Below are positions 13,391-19,802 of a stretch of DNA of 63,028 nucleotides, in pieces; the stretch's first letter is position 1, and every line of letters starts with the position of its first letter. The DNA is from a virus: the IMG/VR virus record IMGVR_UViG_3300035188_000849, positions 1 to 63,028 of that record. One strand, written 5' to 3'. The notes under the pieces were generated by a model. The model was not told the DNA's origin. It ran no database searches and was given only the letters and a program-made list of their open reading frames with translations. The translations under genes and the position numbers were made by a program.

Positions 13391-13922
13391 TCACTACCAC
13401 TACTGGAACACAGATGCCATCATTGCTGATCTTGAGACTAAGCGGTTTAACTATAGTGTTTTGTGTTGCAATATTGGCAACGATTTTAATATCGCAACTG
13501 TGGTACGCAATGCGAATGCATTTTTGGCGAAGGAAGTAGTGATCTATGGCAATAAGAAATACGATAGACGGGGGACTGTCGGTACTCATCACTACACCAA
13601 ATTCCGTCATGTTAAAGGCATTGAAGATCTCGGCTCCTACATTGAAGAAACTATTTCCAAGTATGAAGGCAAAGTTAAATTATTGGGAATTGACAATGTA
13701 CCTGAAGCAAAAGATGTAAACACATTTGATTTTGATCCAAGTGTGCATTATATTATGATTTTTGGTCAGGAACAAATTGGAATTCCTGCCAATGTTTTGT
13801 CTATGTGTGATGATCTTCTTTACATTCCCCAGTACGGCTCTGTGAGAAGCATCAATGTTGGTACTGCCTCTGGTATTATAATGAACAATTATTGTGCCAA
13901 GGTTCACTCCTTCGTGGTGTAA
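13362..13922 (+). CDS. TrmH/SpoU-type RNA 2'-O-methyltransferase
   Basis: This is a SPOUT-class enzyme that would transfer a methyl group from S-adenosylmethionine to a ribose 2'-OH in tRNA or rRNA. All three TrmH motifs are visible in the 186-aa product: motif 1 'NIGNDFNIATVVRNA' (38-52), motif 2 'FGQEQIGIP' (134-142) and motif 3 'IPQYGSVRSINVGTASG' (155-171), which form the knotted SAM site. I chose ATG 13362 because family homology begins there; an upstream in-frame ATG (13311) lies deep in the preceding gene. Its last five codons and stop lie inside the tRNA-Gln gene. The setting among tRNA genes suggests a tRNA substrate. Confidence 0.85.
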   Translation: MNSETRNLIDHYHYWNTDAIIADLETKRFNYSVLCCNIGNDFNIATVVRNANAFLAKEVVIYGNKKYDRRGTVGTHHYTKFRHVKGIEDLGSYIEETISKYEGKVKLLGIDNVPEAKDVNTFDFDPSVHYIMIFGQEQIGIPANVLSMCDDLLYIPQYGSVRSINVGTASGIIMNNYCAKVHSFVV

Positions 13923-13978
13923 TGGTAGCACAAGAGGCTTTGAACCTCTTTGTCTAAGTTCGAATCTTAGCGAAGGAA
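13908..13978 (+). tRNA. tRNA-Gln(TTG), overlapping the methylase 3' end
   Basis: Acceptor TCCTTCG/CGAAGGA, anticodon stem AGAGG/CCTCT with loop CTTTGAA (TTG), T-loop TTCGAAT, discriminator A. The first 15 bases overlap the upstream CDS, whose TAA falls in the D arm. Confidence 0.93.
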
Positions 13979-13980
13979 TT

Positions 13981-14256
13981 ATGAAAGACACTTTTAAATC
14001 TCGTTATAATCAAAAGCGCACAATCACAGAACAAGGTGATGGTTCTTACTTGGTTGAGGGAGAGAGCCGGTATTATCGCTGTGGTGCTAATGAAGGAGAG
14101 GATAGCATTTGGATGGTAGACTTTGAAGGTGGTCCATTTATTGCTGTTGGCGATCCTTTGCTTGGTTCCAAGAAAGAATATGGAACAGTAACTAGAATCG
14201 AAATTCTTAAAGAACAAAAAGAAGGTAGTTTTGCCGTAAAAGTATTTTGTGAATAA
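13981..14256 (+). CDS. Hypothetical protein, 91 aa
   Basis: I chose ATG 13981 because the tRNA ends two bases before it; GAAGGA of the tRNA acceptor may double as its Shine-Dalgarno. The product looks like an all-beta barrel: 'RTITEQGDGSYLVEGES', 'YYRCGANEGEDSIWMVDFEG', 'YGTVTRIEILKE' and 'SFAVKVFCE'. No family recognised. The next gene's late promoter overlaps its stop. Confidence 0.6.
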   Translation: MKDTFKSRYNQKRTITEQGDGSYLVEGESRYYRCGANEGEDSIWMVDFEGGPFIAVGDPLLGSKKEYGTVTRIEILKEQKEGSFAVKVFCE

Positions 14257-14259
14257 ATA
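14252..14259 (+). promoter_or_regulatory. T4-type late promoter (AATAAATA)
   Basis: AATAAATA overlaps the preceding stop codon and lies 6 bases before the start at 14265. The distance is short, so the message would be nearly leaderless or this copy is inactive. Confidence 0.4.
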
Positions 14260-14264
14260 CTTGT

Positions 14265-14645
14265 ATGGCTGATCAATTTTCTTTCAATATCGATCCATCA
14301 TTACTAGAAGGTGATTTTGGCTTTAGCACAGTAAACCAAGAAGAACTTGGTAGTTTGCTTTCTCCTAGTCTGACTGAGCCAGAAGAAATATCTGCTATTA
14401 AGTCAAAACTAGATTTGATTTTAGAGATGAATTCCACATGCGAAGGTGCAATGGCTGTAAAGTCTCAATATGACGAATTGCTCAAAGCCAGAATGACCGA
14501 AATCGAAAAAGTAATACTACCTCTTCTCGCTAGTCTTAAAAAGAACAAAGCAAAAGATTATATCTTTTGGCCAGGCGCACAGAGAGAAGCCCAGTGTGAT
14601 CTTCAAATTCAAAAACTTTTATCCTTGACTCGCGCAAAACTTTGA
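14265..14645 (+). CDS. Hypothetical protein, 126 aa
   Basis: Acidic N-terminus ('FSFNIDPSLLEGDFGF', 'LTEPEEISAIKSKLDLIL') followed by long helices ('SQYDELLKARMTEIEKVILP') and a basic C-terminus. The helical middle suggests a coiled coil. Nothing identifies the function. The promoter of tRNA-Gly lies inside its last codons. Confidence 0.6.
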   Translation: MADQFSFNIDPSLLEGDFGFSTVNQEELGSLLSPSLTEPEEISAIKSKLDLILEMNSTCEGAMAVKSQYDELLKARMTEIEKVILPLLASLKKNKAKDYIFWPGAQREAQCDLQIQKLLSLTRAKL

Positions 14646-14653
14646 ATTATAAT
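14625..14653 (+). promoter_or_regulatory. Sigma70-type promoter for tRNA-Gly
   Basis: TTGACT (14625-14630), 17 bp, TATAAT (14648-14653), eight bases before tRNA-Gly. Confidence 0.8.
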
Positions 14654-14661
14654 TCAGTTGT

Positions 14662-14733
14662 GCGGGTGTAACTCAGTGGTAGAGTGTTGGTTTTCCAAAC
14701 CAATTGTCGAGGGTTCGATCCCCTTCTCCCGCT
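14662..14733 (+). tRNA. tRNA-Gly(TCC)
   Basis: Acceptor GCGGGTG/CTCCCGC with one T-T mismatch, anticodon stem TTGGT/ACCAA with loop TTTCCAA (TCC), T arm GAGGG-TTCGATC-CCCTT, discriminator T. Confidence 0.92.
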
Positions 14734-14739
14734 TACTAT

Positions 14740-14820
14740 GCGTAGTTCAGTGTGTGATGCTGACTAGGATCATTGGTTGCAAACAGTGATTGAGTATGGG
14801 TGCAGGCCCCACGCTACGCT
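14740..14820 (+). tRNA. Degenerate tRNA-Cys-like element (GCA)
   Basis: A full 7-bp acceptor (GCGTAGT/GCTACGC) encloses a D-like arm TCAG/CTGA, a long stem ATCATTG/CAGTGAT with an 8-nt loop holding GCA, and a T-like arm TGGG/CCCA. The T loop is TGCAGGC rather than TTCGAAT, and six extra bases separate the D and anticodon arms. It follows tRNA-Gly on the same transcript. It could be a decayed tRNA-Cys or a tRNA mimic. Confidence 0.5.
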
Positions 14821-14822
14821 TT

Positions 14823-15170
14823 ATGAATACATTATTTGTTGAAAATAGAACTGAAGAGTGGCAAAAATATAATAGTTATTGTGGTACTAATAAATGGTTT
14901 GCTGGCTGGGCTATTAATTATAATGCCGCTACAAATGGTTTAGGTTATCAAAATTATGATTATGTTGTAATTGGAGACACACTCGGAGATGGTGAATCCC
15001 CGGTGTCTTTTGTGAAATACATTATCGATAATCGTATAAAAATTGGTACAATATTATTGTTCATAGAAAATAGTCATTTAAGGCAGACTATTGAAGATGA
15101 ATTTCTTAAAAACTTTTATTCAGTAAAAATTTTTACCAATTCTTGGGAAGAAACTTTTGCTAATAAATAA
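14823..15170 (+). CDS. Receiver-like small protein (possible cREC relative)
   Basis: I chose ATG 14823 because earlier in-frame codons lie in the tRNA-like element. The 115-aa order 'MNTLFVENRTEEW', 'YDYVVIGDTLGDGESPVSF' and 'GTILLFIENSHLRQTI' follows the strand layout of the small receiver-like (cREC) phage proteins I recall. The usual acidic residues are partly replaced (ENR for DD, GDT for DHD), so any catalytic function may be lost. There is no Shine-Dalgarno. A late-promoter-like element overlaps the stop and points at the tmRNA. Confidence 0.45.
   Translation: MNTLFVENRTEEWQKYNSYCGTNKWFAGWAINYNAATNGLGYQNYDYVVIGDTLGDGESPVSFVKYIIDNRIKIGTILLFIENSHLRQTIEDEFLKNFYSVKIFTNSWEETFANK
15162..15169 (+). 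promoter_or_regulatory. Late-promoter-like element before the tmRNA
   Basis: AATAAATA at the very end of the preceding CDS. A start 6-8 bases downstream (~15176) would coincide with the 5' end of the tmRNA acceptor piece. No sigma70 -35/-10 pair fits here. Confidence 0.45.
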
Positions 15171-15175
15171 CTTTG

Positions 15176-15440
15176 GTATTGTTGATCTCGGATAGAAACA
15201 CGAACAGCACTGGGGTTCGAATCCCCACGACTCCATTAGCCTAACCGAAGGATTCTGCAATTCCTTAGAGATGGCGAGACAAGTCCTCGTAGCAGCGGGG
15301 CACAATTAGGGGTCGAAAGGAATCGACTGGCGTAGAGTATTGAAGAAGGAGATACCCGACACGGGTAACAAGTGTCGTAAATAAACAGTTGCAACAACAA
15401 AAGCCGCACCAATGCGGATGGCTGCTTAAAGCAGTGGGGT
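15176..15440 (+). ncRNA. ssrA: Circularly permuted (two-piece) tmRNA
   Basis: The 3' acceptor piece comes first: T arm TGGGG-TTCGAAT-CCCCA (15211-15227), acceptor strand CGACTCC (15228-15234) and A (15235), with no encoded CCA. After a ~73-nt intervening loop comes the 5' piece: acceptor GGGGTCG (15309-15315), fully paired with CGACTCC, and the tmRNA D-region AAAGGAATCGACTGG. A pseudoknot follows (TACCC/GGGTA with GACAC/GTGTC, 15353-15376), 14 nt before a tag frame 15391-15429 encoding ATTKAAPMRMAA and stop, whose TAA sits in hairpin CTGC/GCAG (15422-15434). GAGAT (15349-15353) can pair with ATCTC (15185-15189) as helix 2. It would rescue stalled ribosomes with SmpB. The ends are approximate. 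Confidence 0.88.
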
Positions 15441-15442
15441 TT

Positions 15443-15478
15443 CCCGGTTTTCCCGCGACTGAAAAACCGGGTTTTTTA
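15443..15478 (+). terminator. Intrinsic terminator of the tmRNA
   Basis: CCCGGTTTT (15443-15451), 11-nt loop, AAAACCGGG (15463-15471), then TTTTTTATT, immediately after the mRNA-like piece. Confidence 0.9.
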
Positions 15479-15506
15479 TTGAATGCCAATTTAGTTTTAG
15501 TATAAT
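15479..15506 (+). promoter_or_regulatory. Sigma70-type promoter for the DksA/TraR-like gene
   Basis: TTGAAT (15479-15484), 16 bp, TATAAT (15501-15506), six bases before the start codon at 15513. Confidence 0.75.
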
Positions 15507-15512
15507 ACAATT

Positions 15513-15868
15513 ATGCCAAAACGAGTATGGGATAACATTGACGAAGAAGCAGTTTCTCAAGGTAATGCATTTCGTCGGCAACTCACTCAGATTGCCAAAC
15601 GAGCAATGGGTAAGCAAATTATCAAACAACGCAAAATGCACCTAGACGGTGTTTATGTCGTTCAACGCAAACTTGTGGGTGTGAAATTCCTGCCGCTAGG
15701 ATTGAAGCACTACCATATACCACTAAATGTGTCAAGTGTTCTGATGCCAAGCCATATGTTGGCTTCATGGATTGGTATCATAAGACAGCACCCGAACTTG
15801 TTATGATCAACTCAGGAGATAAAGAAAATCTCCGAAGAGCGCAACGAGTCTCAAACAGAGCCCGCTAA
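15513..15868 (+). pseudogene. DksA/TraR-like zinc-finger protein, split by a frameshift
   Basis: The frame from ATG 15513 gives a helical N-terminus ('VWDNIDEEAVSQGNAFRRQL', then 'YVVQRK') but loses family resemblance after about 15670. The -1 frame, open from 15614 to the TAA at 15866-15868 but without a start codon, encodes 'TCGCEIPAARIEALPY' and 'TTKCVKC', the DksA/TraR zinc-finger signature. Joining 'QRK' to 'TCGCEIP' at 15669-15671 restores one ~118-aa protein, as one extra A in the AAA run would do. Such proteins bind the RNA polymerase secondary channel. Either a real inactivating deletion, a sequencing error or a non-canonical frameshift explains it. Read straight, the first frame ends at 15806 as a 97-aa product. 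Confidence 0.65.
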
Positions 15869-15883
15869 ACAGCGGGTTTTTTA
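15861..15883 (+). terminator. Intrinsic terminator
   Basis: CCCGCT (15861-15866), AAAC loop, AGCGGG (15871-15876), six T. It overlaps the end of the zinc-finger frame. It lacks a T run in the minus direction, so the convergent gene has no matching terminator here. Confidence 0.85.
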
Positions 15884-17224
15884 TTTCACATTAATTTTGA
15901 TCGATAACTTTCTATCGGCAGATGTCAGATAGAAAGTTGTATTCTTTTGGCCTGTTTTTATTGATATGTAAGAATTTGAAGTTCCTGGCAGACCAATATT
16001 CAACACATCTTCCGTGATTCTTGTTATCTTGGAATTTGGTTCTGTTGATGAAAAGGTAAATAAATTGTTCAATAGAGTTGGGCTTGTGAGTATAAATTTA
16101 AGAGTTGTGTTTTTATCTACTTGTAATTCGGAAATGACGCCACTATTGCTTGCTAGCGTGTTATTTGTCTTTTTCAGTTCGATGATATTGAATTTGGTCT
16201 TTGGTCTGACATAAGAAACAGATTCAACCACCCCCACCGTTTCTTCTGTGGTGGTTTGTGCTGAAGAAGTAATTCCGGCTATAAACTGTTGAGATTGTTG
16301 GCTAATTATTTCAATATCAACATCTTCACATGTTGTGTTCGCTGTGTATGTTGATAGTATTGCGTTTAGTTGTTTTTTCCGTTCATCACACAAAAACATA
16401 TTTTGGCAAGGTATGCAAACGGGGCTTCCCTGTGGGAAGTTCAATACGCATGTTCCATATGTTTTATCATTTATATTAGCATTTGTTTTTGATTCGCCTT
16501 GAAGATACAAATTAACTAAGATAGGCGAACCAATTAAATTTTCATTTGCTATAGTCTGATCTACTTGTAAATTTTCAAAGCCATCTGAATCTACAAATAT
16601 GTTCATAACCTTGAACTTTTTATTTTGATTGCTTTGAGAGCCACTAAATTCAATATAGTCCCCTATTCGTACTCCCATTTTGGTAAATGAGAAAAGACCA
16701 TTAGACAGGGTATTTTTGATTAAGTTTTTTCTTTGATTTGAAGAAGAAACCGTGGTGGAAACCTTTGAGAGTTGTGGTGTTGTGACAAAAAACTTTGGAT
16801 TATATAAATCCTTTTTTGTTGAAACGTTAGTAGCAGACACCAACTCTGCTCGTATTATTGTGTTCTGATCAAATGATTTGAATGTATAGATTCCAGATAA
16901 ATTTGATTTTACATTATTAGAATCTTCAACATAGTTTGCGTTTGAAAATTCAAATGTTATACCAGATTGAACTGAATTAAAGAACGAAGAAATAAAAGCC
17001 AAATCGTCTGGATTTTTAGAATTGCTGTAATCTATTACAACCTTTGTCTGTGAATCATAAAACAAAAATGAGGGTGTTGTGGTTAATGACCTATTTTTCT
17101 TGAATGTATAGTCTTCTGTTGATGAAAAAATTAATCCAAAGAATACATCACTTGCAACCAGATAAAATGATCTAGTGTCTAAGTTTGTAAATGCTCTTTT
17201 GGTATTTTTTCTAAAACCAGACAT
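15881..17224 (-). CDS. Unknown structural-type protein, 447 aa
   Basis: I chose ATG 17224 (TAATATG junction with the upstream gene's stop) over a TTG at 17236. The protein is Ser/Thr/Asn-rich and beta-prone, typical of tail appendages. The N-terminus is 'MSGFRKNTKRAFTNLDTRSF'. A four-cysteine cluster occurs near residues 255-270 ('PVCIPCQNMFLCDERKK') and two Cys-poor beta domains flank it. It is translated after the 419-aa gene, in a two-gene minus-strand operon. No family recognised; a virion role is inferred from composition and its partner. Confidence 0.5.
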   Translation of the reverse strand: MSGFRKNTKRAFTNLDTRSFYLVASDVFFGLIFSSTEDYTFKKNRSLTTTPSFLFYDSQTKVVIDYSNSKNPDDLAFISSFFNSVQSGITFEFSNANYVEDSNNVKSNLSGIYTFKSFDQNTIIRAELVSATNVSTKKDLYNPKFFVTTPQLSKVSTTVSSSNQRKNLIKNTLSNGLFSFTKMGVRIGDYIEFSGSQSNQNKKFKVMNIFVDSDGFENLQVDQTIANENLIGSPILVNLYLQGESKTNANINDKTYGTCVLNFPQGSPVCIPCQNMFLCDERKKQLNAILSTYTANTTCEDVDIEIISQQSQQFIAGITSSAQTTTEETVGVVESVSYVRPKTKFNIIELKKTNNTLASNSGVISELQVDKNTTLKFILTSPTLLNNLFTFSSTEPNSKITRITEDVLNIGLPGTSNSYISIKTGQKNTTFYLTSADRKLSIKINVK

Positions 17225-17225
17225 A

Positions 17226-18485
17226 TTAAGAGCCAATATAACTTAGTTGCTGAGTTCCCTCCACAGAACGAGCATATAAGGCACTAACGTTACTGCACTC
17301 TATGTAAATGCTTTCTCCTGGCTCTAACGGATATCCATCTATTGGATTTCTAGTTAAATTTCCACCACCAATATAAACTATCGCAGTGTTTGAACTACTT
17401 GCCTTCAGTGTAACACCAACTTGTAGTGGAGTATTTGAGTTTACTTGTGTTACTGATGGAGTCAAAGAAATTGTTGCGCTTGACACCTTAGATGGTCTGG
17501 TGATTTCGCTAATCCTTGCTCGTAGATTTCCGCTTGTTATATCGGTTCTAATGTTTGATATAGGAGATGTGTTTGTTTTGATGTCAGTCAATCTCCCAAT
17601 CAAATTGCTGTTTTCGCCGGATAGAGCAGCAACTATAGCAGAATCATCAATAGAAATTTCATTAGTTACATCTACGTTTAGCGGAGTTGTTGCAGTAACT
17701 TCTATTGCATCTCCGTTTTCACCTTTAACAATTATTGCACCACCAGAGGTTGTTCCGGCAACAACTAGTGGAATGTTATTGTTATTGAAAACACCAACGC
17801 TTGCTCCTACATTTACTGTTGCTGTAAATCCAGCATTAGTCATATAAACATTGAGTGCATTTGATGTTGAATTTAGTGTTGTACCAGATGAATCATAAAG
17901 TCTGGTTAGGACTTTGGAACCCAAGTCAGAGCCCAACACAGATACAGTATCTGTTACTGCGTTCAGTGCTCTTCCACCACTTACAGTAACGGTTCCAGTT
18001 ACTCTTACGCTATCGTTAGATGAAGATAGATATCTTCCACCAGTTATTGTGATTGGATTTACTGTTATACCCCCAGAACCGGCACCACCGATAATAACTG
18101 GTTGTGAAATATTAACTGTGCCTGTTACTCCAACTAGAGTTCCATTAGTAATTCCCTGAACTCTGGCTGTTACTGGAAGTTCATAGCCAGTACTACCTCT
18201 CACATAAACAAAACTTCCTGTGGTTCCAGTATTTGTAACTGTTACAGCGCCGCTAATTGTTCCTGTAATTCCAACTCTAGTTGCTGGATTTGCTGAATAA
18301 ATATTTACTGGTAGTGGTGTTGTTTGTGAGACTCTGAATGATTCTGCACTGGCACCCCATACTAGTTTTGTTAGTTGAACGTGAGCAGCATCTGCGCTTA
18401 AACCATTGACAAATAGATAATCCGTGGCTATACTTGCAGTGTTTCCTGAAACATCAATGGTCAGATCTTTATCGGTGTCTGGCAT
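17226..18485 (-). CDS. Beta-repeat structural protein, likely tail appendage
   Basis: GGAG upstream supports the start. The 419-aa protein has many short beta repeats of the type 'VTGTVTVSGG' and 'VGVTGTVNIS', Gly/Thr/Val-rich and almost free of cysteine, as in phage fibre shafts. The C-terminal ~110 residues ('VTLKASSSNTAIVYIGGGNL', 'YPLEPGESIYIECSNVSALY') form a distinct globular beta module resembling the small beta-sandwich cap often seen in virion decoration or fibre proteins. It is divergent from gp33. No exact counterpart in T4 is known to me. Confidence 0.6.
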   Translation of the reverse strand: MPDTDKDLTIDVSGNTASIATDYLFVNGLSADAAHVQLTKLVWGASAESFRVSQTTPLPVNIYSANPATRVGITGTISGAVTVTNTGTTGSFVYVRGSTGYELPVTARVQGITNGTLVGVTGTVNISQPVIIGGAGSGGITVNPITITGGRYLSSSNDSVRVTGTVTVSGGRALNAVTDTVSVLGSDLGSKVLTRLYDSSGTTLNSTSNALNVYMTNAGFTATVNVGASVGVFNNNNIPLVVAGTTSGGAIIVKGENGDAIEVTATTPLNVDVTNEISIDDSAIVAALSGENSNLIGRLTDIKTNTSPISNIRTDITSGNLRARISEITRPSKVSSATISLTPSVTQVNSNTPLQVGVTLKASSSNTAIVYIGGGNLTRNPIDGYPLEPGESIYIECSNVSALYARSVEGTQQLSYIGS

Positions 18486-18538
18486 TAAAAATCTCCGTAT
18501 TAAGTAAAGTATGTATAACTATAGAAATAGGACAGTAA

Positions 18539-18766
18539 ATGATATTTGATATTGAAAAGCAACAGCAGTTTTGTAAAAAAGTAGAAAACCATGTCAAAAA
18601 ATGGGACTGTACCTATTTAGAGGCAGTCATAGCAGTCACAGAGGATATGGAAATTGAACCAGAGGTATCTGCCAAGTTTTTGACAAAACCAATTATTGAG
18701 AAGATTCAAGAAGAGGGTAGGCAGATAAATCTTCTACCAAAAATAAAAAATAAACTTCCAATCTAG
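18539..18766 (+). CDS. 33: Late transcription co-activator, gp33-like
   Basis: gp33 bridges RNA polymerase and the sliding clamp so that the phage late sigma (gp55) can use TATAAATA promoters. The 75-aa product shows the co-activator pattern 'TYLEAVIAVTEDMEIEPEVS' then 'AKFLTKPIIEKIQEEGRQIN', and it sits just before gp32, as gene 33 lies near gene 32 in T4. It is shorter than T4 gp33 (112 aa) but of the size seen in other marine T4-likes. The late promoters in this window support a working late system. gp55 is not in the window. Confidence 0.75.
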   Translation: MIFDIEKQQQFCKKVENHVKKWDCTYLEAVIAVTEDMEIEPEVSAKFLTKPIIEKIQEEGRQINLLPKIKNKLPI

Positions 18767-18783
18767 CAATAATCTGTTATAAT
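18756..18783 (+). promoter_or_regulatory. Extended -10 promoter of gp32
   Basis: TATAAT (18778-18783) with TG one base upstream (18775-18776). The -35 TTCCAA (18756-18761), 16 bp away, is weak. Confidence 0.7.
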
Positions 18784-18796
18784 TACTTATGTTCGT

Positions 18797-18841
18797 GGCG
18801 GGGAGTTCCCGTCTTTCACACTAGCAGTGGGTAGATCCCAC
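18797..18841 (+). promoter_or_regulatory. Structured gp32 leader
   Basis: Two hairpins fill the 5' leader: GGCGGG/CCCGTC (18797-18802/18808-18813) and GTGGG/CCCAC (18827-18831/18837-18841). The second abuts the Shine-Dalgarno AAAGGA (18842-18847). T4 gp32 represses its own translation through a leader pseudoknot; a similar role here is inferred. Confidence 0.5.
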
Positions 18842-18852
18842 AAAGGATTTAG

Positions 18853-19770
18853 ATGTCATCATTTAGCGATTTTAAAAAGAAGGCAAAGTCTAGCATTAGC
18901 GACTTAACCAAGGCTTTAGAAAGCCTTGATGGAAAGAAGGATTACAAGGATGATCGTTTGTGGAGGCCTGAGCCAGATAAGTCTGGTAACGGCTATGCGG
19001 TTATTCGCTTCCTACCCGCTCCGAAGAACGAAGAACTCCCATTTGTGAAGATGTATTCACATGCCTTTCAGGGCAAGGGTGGTTGGTTCATTGAAAATTG
19101 TCTAACAACTAACGGTGGTAAGTGCCCCGTTTGCGAATTGAACAATGAACTTTGGAACAGCGGCATTGAAACAGACAAGAATATTGCAAGAGAGAGAAAG
19201 CGTAAGTTGACTTATATCTCTAACATTCTTGTGGTTAAGGATGAAGCAAATCCACAAAATGAAGGTAAGGTTTTCTTATTCAAGTATGGAGTTAAGATCT
19301 TTGATAAGATCAAAGAAGCCATGTATCCTGAATTCAAGGATGAGCAAGCAATTGATCCATTTAACTTTTGGTCTGGTGCGGACTTTAAGTTGAAGATTCG
19401 TAAGGTGGCTGGATACACCAATTACGATAAGTCAGAATTTGCAGCATCATCTCCACTATTCGGTGGCGACGATGCAAAACTTGAGGCCCTTTGGAATAAG
19501 CAATATTCTCTACAGGATTTTGTCGCACCAAAGAATTTCAAGGAGTATTCTGCACTGAAGTCTCGTCTGTATGAAATTCTTGGCGACGATATTCGTTCTA
19601 CTCTAATGGAGAACACAAGTCGAGCCGAAGACGAGACAGAAGAACCAAACCCTTTTGATGCTCCCAGTCGCACCAAACCTTCACCAAAGAAGCAAGAACC
19701 GGCTCCAACAGATGAGCCGGGCGAGGAAATGGATTCCTTGTCTTACTTCCAGAAATTGGCTGAAGAGTAA
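18853..19770 (+). CDS. 32: Single-stranded DNA-binding protein gp32
   Basis: gp32 coats single-stranded DNA at the replication fork and coordinates replication, recombination and repair. The 305-aa length matches T4 gp32 (301 aa). The basic N-terminal cooperativity region ('FSDFKKKAKSSISDL') is followed by the DNA-binding core with the zinc ligands His70, Cys83, Cys91 and Cys94 ('SHAFQGKGGWFIENCL' and 'KCPVCELNNELW'). The acidic C-terminal tail that docks partner proteins is also present ('EEMDSLSYFQKLAEE'). It has its own promoter, structured leader and terminator. Base composition is a little richer in GC than the neighbours, as expected for a highly expressed gene. Confidence 0.95.
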   Translation: MSSFSDFKKKAKSSISDLTKALESLDGKKDYKDDRLWRPEPDKSGNGYAVIRFLPAPKNEELPFVKMYSHAFQGKGGWFIENCLTTNGGKCPVCELNNELWNSGIETDKNIARERKRKLTYISNILVVKDEANPQNEGKVFLFKYGVKIFDKIKEAMYPEFKDEQAIDPFNFWSGADFKLKIRKVAGYTNYDKSEFAASSPLFGGDDAKLEALWNKQYSLQDFVAPKNFKEYSALKSRLYEILGDDIRSTLMENTSRAEDETEEPNPFDAPSRTKPSPKKQEPAPTDEPGEEMDSLSYFQKLAEE

Positions 19771-19771
19771 G

Positions 19772-19800
19772 AAAAAACCCCGCGAAAGCGGGGTTTTTTT
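19772..19800 (+). terminator. Bidirectional intrinsic terminator after gp32
   Basis: CCCCGC (19778-19783), GAAA tetraloop, GCGGGG (19788-19793), seven T downstream and six A upstream, so it also works for the convergent gene ending at 19803. Confidence 0.93.
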
Positions 19801-19802
19801 AT

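Noticed and set aside
15236-15308. A further tRNA in the tmRNA intervening segment (GCA in a short hairpin)
   Set aside because: No acceptor or T arm can be formed; the segment is better explained as the loop joining the two halves of the permuted tmRNA.
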